Shown: one piece after another, positions 40,467 to 49,000 of the stretch
Layout: each line of letters begins with the position of its first letter
How positions within the stretch are numbered: the stretch's first letter is position 1
Origin: Vicinamibacterales bacterium
Lineage (GTDB): Bacteria > Acidobacteriota > Vicinamibacteria > Vicinamibacterales > UBA2999
Length of the DNA: 64,000 nt
Direction: 5' to 3'
NCBI GenBank assembly: GCA_041659285.1
Contig: JBAZYO010000011.1
Location: forward strand, 124,001 to 188,000
Made by a program: the position numbers and the translations under genes
The notes under the pieces: generated by a model
Seen by the model: the letters and a program-made list of their open reading frames with translations, nothing else
Database searches by the model: none
Told to the model about the DNA's origin: nothing

Positions 40467-42094
40467 TCTGTGACCTTTCCAAAGTGCCCGCCGGATGCCG
40501 GCGGTGCCTTGAGCACGTAGCCGCCGGCGGAGGCGAACCGGCGCTGAGGACCAAACGCAATCGTGGGATACGTCGAACGATGCGGCGACCGCGCCGCCAT
40601 GTGCTCGATGCGCTCGATAAAGTACTCGCGCGACTCCGTCGCGCGCGGATGTGACAGCGCGTCGTTGACCAGGGACGCCGCAAACAGCGCGTTGGTCGCC
40701 ACCCCGCGGTCCGCCGGCGCCAGGCCGTTCGCTTTCATCCAAGCCAGCGCGCGGAACGCATGTCGATCGAACTCGCCGGGTAGCACGAATGGGTGAAGCA
40801 CGAGGGTCCGCGCCGCGATCGACGGGGGCACCACACCGGTGACCTCACCCAGCAGCGTCGACGACACGAACACCGTGCCGACGGCCCCTGGAAGCGCGCC
40901 ATCGGCCACCGCGCCCAGATCCTTGGGGCCGAGCCACAGCACGACCACGTCAGGCCGGCCCGCGAGCGTTCCCGCCCACCAGTCGCCCGTGAACGCCGTG
41001 CCAGCATCGACGCATGCGGAATCAACGGACGGTGAACGCTTCTGCAGGGCCAACGCCGCGGAATGCCCGGTGGTTCCACAGCGCGACACCTGCAGCACGC
41101 GCGCCGCCGGCGTCTTCCCCTGCAGTTGGTGCGCGAGAAGCTCCGCCTCGAGCCGTAGCCCCTTCGAGAAGTACAGCGAGTAGAACCCCTCGCCCGACGC
41201 CTCCGCCGGCGGCAACGTCAGCTGCGGCAGAATCACCGGCAACCTGACCCGTTCCGCAAACTCATGCACCGGCGTCCAGTCTTCGTCCCCAAGGCCGCTG
41301 ACCACGGCGAACACGGGCTGCTCTCGGTACAGATCGGACAATTGCGCCGGCCACGCGCCCGGTGGCCCTTGCAACGTCCACGCGTGCAGCACCCAGTTGC
41401 GGTACTTGCCGACATGGCGCGCCATGTCCCAAGGGCCGCGTTCGCGCCGGCCCGTCTCGTTGCGCGTATTCGCATTCTTGTGCCGAACGTAGGTCTCGAG
41501 AACTTCGAGCATCGACGCGCGCCGGGCAGCACTCACTCCAGGGGTCGTGATGGTGGCCAGGTGCACCGTGTCCGCGGTGACGCCCGCAGGCGGGTCGGCC
41601 GCCAGCGATCCCAGGTATGCCGTCAGCGCCGCGCCGGTCTCGCCACTCAGTGCGTATCGGGGCATGGTCGCCGACAGGGTGCGGCCCGCCGGATCCACGC
41701 CGTCGCGCACCGCGCGCAGCAGGCTCTGTGCGGTGTAAGCAGGCCTGGTCCCCGGGCCTGTAGTGGTCACGGTCCCCATTTGCGCGCTCCCCCGCGTGAG
41801 GGGGGCGAAGAGCGCCGACCCAACCACCGGTGGTGTCGTCACGGGTCCTTCCGACGTGCCAAAGCCGCTGCGGCGGTGGCAATTGACACAGGGCATCTCG
41901 CTGCTGCGCACGCGAATGTCCCCCTGCACCACGGCTGTCACCGCGGCGCCTCCCGCGTCCAGGCCGGCACGATAGAAGCGCTCGCCGGCGTCGGTCGATG
42001 GCAACTGCCGCGCGGCAGGCAGGGCCAGCATCGCCCAGGCCACTCCGATCGCGACCGCGCCACCTCGCCGCCAGTCGAATGCCGGGCCACGCAT
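40445..42094 (-). CDS. cytochrome c domain fused to periplasmic-binding-protein-like domain, 549 aa
   Basis: After a signal peptide (VAIGVAWAMLALPAARQL) a single c-type cytochrome motif occurs (SSEMPCVNCHRRSGFG, CxxCH), with a plausible Met axial ligand in SATMPRYALSG. The remaining ~370 residues form a type I periplasmic-binding-like fold: VFAVVSGLGDEDWTPVHEFAERVRLPVILPQL, AARVLQVSRCG, VVVLWLGPKDL and FVSSTLLGEV. Fusions of this sort could couple ligand sensing with electron transfer. The ATG at 42094 is used. It lies 45 bases after the SCO1-like gene, in the same operon. Confidence 0.8.
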   Translation of the reverse strand: MRGPAFDWRRGGAVAIGVAWAMLALPAARQLPSTDAGERFYRAGLDAGGAAVTAVVQGDIRVRSSEMPCVNCHRRSGFGTSEGPVTTPPVVGSALFAPLTRGSAQMGTVTTTGPGTRPAYTAQSLLRAVRDGVDPAGRTLSATMPRYALSGETGAALTAYLGSLAADPPAGVTADTVHLATITTPGVSAARRASMLEVLETYVRHKNANTRNETGRRERGPWDMARHVGKYRNWVLHAWTLQGPPGAWPAQLSDLYREQPVFAVVSGLGDEDWTPVHEFAERVRLPVILPQLTLPPAEASGEGFYSLYFSKGLRLEAELLAHQLQGKTPAARVLQVSRCGTTGHSAALALQKRSPSVDSACVDAGTAFTGDWWAGTLAGRPDVVVLWLGPKDLGAVADGALPGAVGTVFVSSTLLGEVTGVVPPSIAARTLVLHPFVLPGEFDRHAFRALAWMKANGLAPADRGVATNALFAASLVNDALSHPRATESREYFIERIEHMAARSPHRSTYPTIAFGPQRRFASAGGYVLKAPPASGGHFGKVTEWFVPSP

Positions 42095-42139
42095 GGACAC
42101 TCCAATCACCTTCGATCCCTCTTGCCGGACCTGGATGGA

Positions 42140-42742
42140 TCAGGAGGGGCCGCGGACCAGCGTCAGCAGCGTCTCGGCACTCGACAGGCCGCTGACCACT
42201 TGCCAGGGCGCGGCCCGCCCGCGCCGGAAATATGTCGCCGGCGCGTGATTGGTCTTGTCGCCCCGATAGGCGCTGAATACCCGCTGCGCGGCGGTGATGC
42301 TGTCCGGCGAGCCCGTGAAGAACCGCCACGACTCGCCGGCGTGATACCGCTCGGCATAGGCGCGCAGCGTGACCACGGTGTCGACCTCGGGATCGATCGA
42401 GATCGACACCAGTCGCACCCGGCCGCGGTCCGCACCGAGCTGGTCATGCAACTGCGCGAAGCCTGCGCTCATGACCGGACAGACCGTCGTGCAGGTCGTG
42501 AAGATGAAGTTGAGGAAGACCGGGTCGTCGGTGTCAACAGCCGCGCGCAAGGAGGTCGCGCGATTGGCGCGATCGATCAACGGGATGTCGCCAATGACCG
42601 GCGCGGGGGTCATCAACCGCGCCATGGCGGCGGCCGGCGGGGCCGAATGGCCCTCGTGCCCGGTGCGGCTGGCGGGTTGTTGTGCCCGAATCGCGCCGCA
42701 CCCGAAGATGACGCTCGCCAGGACGAATGCGGCGGGCCTCAC
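42140..42742 (-). CDS. SCO1/SenC-family copper chaperone or thiol protein, 200 aa
   Basis: The thioredoxin-like SCO fold has the copper-binding CxxxC in FIFTTCTTVCPVMS and the partner His in TNHAPATYF. LVSISIDPEVDTVVTLRAYAERY is also typical. A signal peptide (RPAAFVLASVIFGCGA) places it in the periplasm, and a His-rich stretch (GHEGHSAPP) follows. SCO proteins deliver copper to cytochrome oxidase CuA or act as thiol-disulfide reductases. Here the neighbours are a cytochrome c fusion and, further on, multicopper oxidases, so copper or redox supply is plausible. It overlaps the upstream gene by 4 bases. Confidence 0.88.
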   Translation of the reverse strand: MRPAAFVLASVIFGCGAIRAQQPASRTGHEGHSAPPAAAMARLMTPAPVIGDIPLIDRANRATSLRAAVDTDDPVFLNFIFTTCTTVCPVMSAGFAQLHDQLGADRGRVRLVSISIDPEVDTVVTLRAYAERYHAGESWRFFTGSPDSITAAQRVFSAYRGDKTNHAPATYFRRGRAAPWQVVSGLSSAETLLTLVRGPS

Positions 42743-43296
42743 GGCGTCGCTCCGCCGCCTGGAACCGAGCCGCTTTCCACGCGGATGCCGCCGACGCTGA
42801 ACGCGCCAATCGTAACCGTCACCAGGCGCCCCGGCTTGATGAACCGCCCCGGATTCGCAAAGAACATGAAGTAGCTGCGACCGGCGTGCGGAGTGTTCGA
42901 GTTGCGCAGCGCGCCCGTTTTGGGCGGCACCGGCACGGCCATCTCCGCGCCCGTCGCTTCGTCGCGCAGCACCGGCTTGGTCTTGCGCTCGAAGAGCGGC
43001 TTCGCCTTGCGGGCGTCGACGACCGTGTAACGGAAGTCAAGCATGTAGCCCGCCGCGGTCACCCGCATGGTATCGATCCGAATCCCCCACCGGCGCGCGA
43101 TGGCATCGCCGTCGGCCACCAGGAGCGGGCCCGCCCGTTCGGCCGGTGGGGCCGTATGGCCCGATCGCCTGGCGGGCCGCCTTCCGCCCTGATGCTCCTG
43201 GGCGGAACCGGCCCAAACCGAGGCGCACATGAGCGCCGCAACCAGGCCGGAAACAACCGCGACTTTCGAGAGGAACGGCAGTGCCGTGCGAGACAT
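42739..43296 (-). CDS. exported hypothetical protein upstream of SCO1-like gene, 185 aa
   Basis: The ATG at 43296 gives a signal peptide (SRTALPFLSKVAVVSGLVAALMCASVWA). The mature part begins with a basic, disordered stretch (GGRRPARRSGHTAPPAERAG) and continues with a beta domain: ARRWGIRIDTMRVTAAGYMLDFRYTVVDARKAKPLFERKTKP, then HAGRSYFMFFANPGRFIKPG. It is often seen beside SCO proteins in related bacteria, but no function is known to me. Its stop overlaps the SCO1-like start (ATGA). Confidence 0.7.
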   Translation of the reverse strand: MSRTALPFLSKVAVVSGLVAALMCASVWAGSAQEHQGGRRPARRSGHTAPPAERAGPLLVADGDAIARRWGIRIDTMRVTAAGYMLDFRYTVVDARKAKPLFERKTKPVLRDEATGAEMAVPVPPKTGALRNSNTPHAGRSYFMFFANPGRFIKPGRLVTVTIGAFSVGGIRVESGSVPGGGATP

Positions 43297-43353
43297 GTGA
43301 ATAAGAGGGGTATCTGCGGCAGCCGGTTGATACACCCGAGGCGGTGGGATCGC

Positions 43354-43384
43354 GGGTAGGCCGGCCCGGAGGACCGGCCTACCC
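43354..43384. terminator. 11-bp hairpin between two minus-strand operons
   Basis: GGGTAGGCCGG (43354-43364) pairs perfectly with CCGGCCTACCC (43374-43384) around a 9-base loop, just after the stop of the beta-helix gene at 43399. It can end the multicopper-oxidase operon, and it also resembles the REP-like CCGG palindromes elsewhere in the window. Confidence 0.65.
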
Positions 43385-43398
43385 GAACGTATCGTCAG

Positions 43399-46077
43399 CT
43401 ACGGCGTAACCGCCGCGAACAGGGAGAACCGCATGGGTTGCAGGCCTGTATTCGGGGCCCCTATCGTCGGGAACGTGGCCGGCCAGGTCCCAAAGAGCTG
43501 GGCGGCGTAGGCGCTGGTCCCGGCCGGCGCCGGGTCATACGCCATGTTGTTCTGCGTACTACTGGCGGCATCCGTGTTGTACATCAGCCAGTAGGTCGTG
43601 TTCGCAGCCAGGGAAGCACTGATTGAAATCGTGTTCCAGGCGTCTCCGATCAGGGTGCCCGTCGCCGATGACGCCACGAGAGTGCCCGGCTGGCCTGCCG
43701 CATCGGTATAGACCGCGACCTGGTAGGTGCCGGCGCCGCCAACCGGCCCGACATATACCGCCATCGCCGTCACCGTCGTGGCATTGGTCGTCGTGACCTG
43801 CGACCCGTTCATGTAGTGGAAGTTCGCCTGATCGAACGCCGACCCTTGCGAGGTCAGGCCCAATGTCGATCCACTCGCGACCGCCGCGCCGCCGGCCATC
43901 GTAAACCCGTTCCCAAGGGGCAGTGGGTTCCTCTGCGCCGCGAGGGCCGTCTTCTGATCCGCGCCGCGATGCGGCGTGGTGAGCTGCGTGGCCGGCGCGC
44001 CGAGGCTCGGCCGCGACTGATGGTCGAGATCGAACAGCAGCGTCGACCGATTGACGTTGACGCCAAGTCCGGTGAGCGGCACGTTGGCGCCGTTCACGCC
44101 AGCCGTCACGTGGTAGTTGCCGAAGAGCGTCAGACCCGACGCCGGATTCTGCAGCGTCAGCGGACCGAACATCGGCCGGACGAAGGTGCCGCCCTCGTCG
44201 AACGCCAGGGGCACCAGGATCGACGTCTGCTCCGGGCTGACGATGGACGGGTTCCGCCCCCCGTTCACGTAAGACGACACGAAGGCCGGCGCCGCTTGCG
44301 TGTTGCCCGTGCCGGGGGACGCGGCCGTGCTCGTCACAACGGTGGCCCGCGACGTCAGTGTTCCGGCCGCGCCAAGCACGCCGAAGTCCCAGCACATGAA
44401 CCCGAAGGTGTCGATGGTGCACGCGGCCCTGCCGGTGCCTGTCGAGCTGACAATCAGTCCATAGGTGATCGGGGCCGGAGCCGGATCGCCAGGAACCTGC
44501 ACGCCACCCGACACCGGGCCGAAGTAGAAGGACCGGTTCTGCCGGACGATCGAGTTGAGGATCGTCGGGTTCGAGAACGTCGATCCGTTGAGGGTCCCGT
44601 ACGAGTTGCCGCGCGAGACGATACCCGCCGGCTGCGGCTCGGAGGTGTCGCCGCCGCCCAGGACGAACGCACCCCCGGCCGTGGCGAAGCTGTCGTTGCG
44701 GACGATCGTGTTGTGGATCATCTCCACGAACGATGCGTCGTGCAGCGACACGCCACCGCCGGCGAGCCCGGCGACGTTGTTGGCGATGATGTTGTTATAC
44801 AGCGCCACGCGCGATCGCGACACGGCGCCCACATCTGGTCCGCCGCCGTTGACACCGTCCAGCGCCACGCCGCCACCGTCACCGCTGGCGATCAGGTTGC
44901 CCTGGATCAGGTTGTTGCTGATGCGAACGTTGCCCGAGCCCGGCGTCAACTCGTTCAACCCCGGCGCGCGGCCGCCGATGAAGATGCCGCCGCCCGAACG
45001 GCCCAGCCCCTGGTTGAACCCTTCGTTGAAGACGATCGAGTTGCTGTCGATCACGCCGCCGGGGCTGCGCCCGATGTGCGAGACGCCGGCACCCTGCCCA
45101 GTCGTGAAGTTCCCGGCGATGAAGTTGTTCGTCACCTGGTAGCCGTTCGCGCCGGTGCCAATCACGATGCCGCCGCCGCCGGCGGCCGCCAGGCCGGCGT
45201 TCTGGCCGACCACGTTGTTGTGAATCGTGATGTTCGTGTTGAGGGCGTTATCGTCGGCCAGCGGCGTCACCGCCCCGGGCTGCCCCACCCGGATGCCGCC
45301 ACCGAGGTCACCCGAGTTGTTGACGATGCGGTTGTTGCCGATGTCCATCGAGCGCGCGTTGCCGTTGACCATGATGCCCGCGGCGTTCATCGCCCCGGTG
45401 AGCGTCAGGCCGTCGATGCGCGCGTTCGCGCGCAGGACCGCGCCTTCGTTCTGCAGGCAATACGCTTCGTTCGCCAGCGTGGACGGCGTCGGCTGCAGGC
45501 ACGCGCCGCTGCCGTTGGTGGTGATTGGCAATGGCCGGCCGAACACCATCACGCCCGCCGCCTCGCCACCGATCGCGGCCGCAAGGCCTTCGGTGCTGAG
45601 CGGTGGTGCGCCGAGAATCGTGGTCTGCCCGGGGAGGAGGTAGTCGGTGCCACCCGGACCATTGAACAGGCCGACCACGTATTGCCGCCACGCCTGGAGC
45701 TTCTCGGCTGGAGCGACGACCGTGTTGACCACCGTGGACATGGCGCCCCAACCCTGGAGCCGGACCGGCTTCTTCATGACGATCGACTCTTCGTAGCTAC
45801 CCGGCGGCACCAGCACCAGGTCTCCGGCCGTCGCCGCGTCGATCGTGGCCTGGATGCTCTGATTCGCCGGCTTCACAATCGGCGGCCGGGAGCTGTGCAG
45901 CGCGGGCGTCGCCACCGTCAGCGTGATGCCCAGCACGGACCTGCGCACATCGGTGCACGGCAAGACGCCAGTCGCGCAGCGCTCGACGATCAACTGGTCC
46001 GTCACTGCCCCACCGGGAATCACCACTCGCAGGGCGGTGATCAACCCGCCTGAGCTTCCACCAGGCGCGACCGTCAC
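43399..46077 (-). CDS. right-handed beta-helix protein, probable 3' part of a frameshifted gene, 892 aa
   Basis: The product has no signal peptide. It starts in the middle of an IPT/TIG-like domain (NVTVAPGGSSGGLITALRVVIPGG), continues with PANQSIQATIDAATAGDLVLVPPGSYEE and then carries many parallel beta-helix repeats (GIMVNGNARSMDIGNNRIVNNSG, GGGIVIGTGANGYQVTNNFIAGN). After it comes a C-terminal jelly-roll-like domain (TTVTAMAVYVGPVGGAGTYQVAVYTDAAG). The first half of the TIG domain is at the end of the upstream frame; adding one G in the GGG at 46108-46110 joins them. Otherwise the start is a GTG overlapping the upstream stop (GTGA). Confidence 0.75.
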   Translation of the reverse strand: MTVAPGGSSGGLITALRVVIPGGAVTDQLIVERCATGVLPCTDVRRSVLGITLTVATPALHSSRPPIVKPANQSIQATIDAATAGDLVLVPPGSYEESIVMKKPVRLQGWGAMSTVVNTVVAPAEKLQAWRQYVVGLFNGPGGTDYLLPGQTTILGAPPLSTEGLAAAIGGEAAGVMVFGRPLPITTNGSGACLQPTPSTLANEAYCLQNEGAVLRANARIDGLTLTGAMNAAGIMVNGNARSMDIGNNRIVNNSGDLGGGIRVGQPGAVTPLADDNALNTNITIHNNVVGQNAGLAAAGGGGIVIGTGANGYQVTNNFIAGNFTTGQGAGVSHIGRSPGGVIDSNSIVFNEGFNQGLGRSGGGIFIGGRAPGLNELTPGSGNVRISNNLIQGNLIASGDGGGVALDGVNGGGPDVGAVSRSRVALYNNIIANNVAGLAGGGVSLHDASFVEMIHNTIVRNDSFATAGGAFVLGGGDTSEPQPAGIVSRGNSYGTLNGSTFSNPTILNSIVRQNRSFYFGPVSGGVQVPGDPAPAPITYGLIVSSTGTGRAACTIDTFGFMCWDFGVLGAAGTLTSRATVVTSTAASPGTGNTQAAPAFVSSYVNGGRNPSIVSPEQTSILVPLAFDEGGTFVRPMFGPLTLQNPASGLTLFGNYHVTAGVNGANVPLTGLGVNVNRSTLLFDLDHQSRPSLGAPATQLTTPHRGADQKTALAAQRNPLPLGNGFTMAGGAAVASGSTLGLTSQGSAFDQANFHYMNGSQVTTTNATTVTAMAVYVGPVGGAGTYQVAVYTDAAGQPGTLVASSATGTLIGDAWNTISISASLAANTTYWLMYNTDAASSTQNNMAYDPAPAGTSAYAAQLFGTWPATFPTIGAPNTGLQPMRFSLFAAVTP

Positions 46078-49000
46078 ATTCGCCGTCGGGATCGTAGTCG
46101 CGCCAAGCCCACGGTAATGCGGTTCAACGCCGCGCCAAACGTGTAGTCACGCAGGATCGTCACCGGCTCGGCGCCCTCGAAACCGTCGTAGGCCGGGTTC
46201 GGCACCGAGTGCATCCCTCCGGATGTGACCTCAATCGTTCGCGTCCCGGGCAGGAGGTTTGGCGAGCCGGCCGTCGTCCGGTCGACGATGTACGGGCCGA
46301 TCTGCGCGGCCGAGCTCGTCGCACCGGTCGCCAGGTCGGCGACGTTGGTGACCTTCGCGATGACCGGCGTCCCCGACGGCAGCTCCGCGTCCACCGGGAA
46401 CTGGCCGACGCCGGTGAAGGCGCCGGTCGGCAGCACCGGCGTGTCCAGATAGGTGGTCGCGCCCGGCATGTAGTTGAACGTGTAGCAGAACTGCGTGTAC
46501 TGCTTCATGTGATCCGGGTTCGGCACCGTCTCGCCGGCCGCGTTCACCGTGGTTGACGAATTGATGCACGCCGTCAGCATGCTCGGCGACATGCCGCTCG
46601 GGATCGGCTGGTTGGCCGTGAACGTGCTCGGCACGAGCACGTTATACACACCATACGCGTCCGTGTAGGTGGACGTGATCTCACGCCCGGTCCAGTCGCG
46701 GATCGAGATCGGCAGGAACGGCGGCGCGTACTTCTCGCCGAACGTCGGCGCGTTCGGGTCGAACTCATTCGCCGTGTCGTCCAGGACGAAGCCGATGATG
46801 TGCCCGGCGATCGGCGCCTCGGTGAAGAGGAAGAAGTTCGCCCCCGGGTTGTGCCCGTTGCGCAGCGTCACGAGCTTCTGATCGCACAGCGGCCGCTGGT
46901 CGCCGGCATACGCCCCGGGAACATCGGGATACAGCGCGAGCTCCGCGGGCACTTCATGCAGCGAGCCGACGCAGAACGGCACGGCCAGCGGCTCGTAGTC
47001 AACCCCTGCCTTGGGCGGTGCCGAGCCGGCGCCACCGGCGCCCAGCGGATAGCCACCCAGGTAGAACTCCTGCGGGATGTACTCGTCGCCGAAGTCGACG
47101 TTCTTGTCTTCTTCCTTCACGATCTTGTAGCCGCGAGGCGGCACCACCCGCACGACGTACTTGCCGGCGGGGATTGGCACTTCGCGGAACCCCAAGCCGC
47201 GCTCGGCAACCGGAGTCAGCCAGTTCGCCGTCAACGAGGCCGGGTTGATCGGCTCGAACTGCGACATGAACGCGTAGCCGCCGTCGAAGACGCCGGGCCG
47301 CACCTGATTGAAGTTACGCAGGCCGTCGAAGCAATCCTTGTCGGTGCCGAGGAAGTTGTAGACCGCGCCCTGGCAACCGGTGGGCTGGCTCGCGTCCCAG
47401 CTGTCGGTGGTCACCTCGTTGAGCAGCTTCGTCCGCGTCGCGTCCCAGAGCTGCACCGTGACGTCGGCAATGCCGGGCTCCCACACCTCGGCCCCGCCCC
47501 AGCGCGGGTCGTTCTCCGCCCGCGTGACGGAGTAGTGCACGATGCCGCTGATGCCGCCGTTGAACTGGTCGCCATCGAACGCACCGAGCTTGCCGTGGTC
47601 CGTGTCGCCCAGGCCCGGGAAGTCGTCAAACGGGAAGACGTTCACGTCGGGAGCGACCTCGTCCGGGGACGCGTACGGGGCCTTGCCCCACATCAACACG
47701 CTGCTCTGGCCAATGAAGCCCTGGAAGGCCTCGAGGAGCACTGGACCGGTCTCGGTCCGGTACGAGGCGCCGCCGTTTTCCGTCTGCGGCTGGGGCACCA
47801 GCACTTGCGGATCGAGATCAGCCCCGATCTGACCGGGCCACGCGCCGTTGATCGGATCGCCGCCTGCGTCCACCACGGCGGTCACGCCGGTCGCCTTGAA
47901 CCGCGTGAAATCCACCTCGGCGACCAGCCAGCTGAAGAACGGGAACACCTGCTCGAACGGCACGAAGCCGGTTCCGTCCGTCGGCATCGACTGATACATC
48001 GTGCCGTCGCGGAACCGGAGGTTGATGGCCTGCTCGGGGATGCCGGCTTCACCGTCGTCGCGGAAACCGTTCCCGTTCGAGTCGGTGAACACGTAGTGAT
48101 AGAGCCGCGTGTACCACTGCTGAACGGGCACTTCGCCAAGCGCGAGGCTGGTCGTCACGTTGATCACCTTGGTGGCAATGATCAAATTGAGCGCGCTGTC
48201 GAAGATCACGAGCTGATAGGTGCCAGGCGCGACGCCCGAAATCGTGAAGATGCCTTCGGGGTCGGTCGGCTGCGCGTAGAGAAGCGTCCCGCCGGTCGCA
48301 CCGGTGTTGAGCGCGACCCACGGCTGGGTGAAGTTGAAGGTCGCGCCGCTGAACATCTGGAAGTTCGGCGGCCGGGAGTGGTGCAGGTTGGTCACCTGGC
48401 CGCTGATGGTGTTGCCGCCGGCGCCAAGCGTGTTGACCCGCTCCGTGAAACCGATGTCGGCGTGCGGTCCGGGCGGCCCGAATTCGGCGAAGTAGGTCGG
48501 CTCGTTGGCCTTCACCCACGCGTCGATGACGCGCGTGCCCTCGATGGTGGCCGTCTGCTGCCACGATGTGCCCCCCGGCGACACCACCTTCACCCCGTAC
48601 TTGCCGGGCGCGAGGTTCTGGATCAGCGCCCAGCCCTCGGCGTCGGACAGCAGGTAGCCGCGCCCGTAAGAGAGGACCTCGGGGGCCGTGCACGTGCCGG
48701 CAACCGGGCAGGGTTGATAGGTCGTTCCAATCTGGTTGCCGAACGCGTCCATCAACTGCTGCGCCGCCGACATGCCGTACCGCCCGCCCGCGTCCTCGAT
48801 CGTGACGGAGAAGCCCTCGAGGGGCTCTTCATTGGTGTCCCACATGCCGTTGAGCGGAGCGTTGTCCCGGAACACGCGGACGCGAATCTGCGCGGTCGGC
48901 GTCGGCCCGCTGTTGACCCTGACCGTCACCGCCGACTGCCCAACCGCCACCGAGGCGCCGCCATTGTTGTACGAGCCGACCTTCGGCAACACCGACACGA

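Noticed and set aside
43816..46053. Plus-strand 745-codon frame opposite the beta-helix gene
   Set aside because: No domain pattern, and strongly Arg-biased as expected for an antisense frame in GC-rich DNA.
46107..46113. Canonical programmed -1 slippery heptamer at the oxidase/beta-helix joint
   Set aside because: The local sequence does not match X XXY YYZ, so a lost G or sequencing error is the simpler explanation; recoding is left open in the findings.
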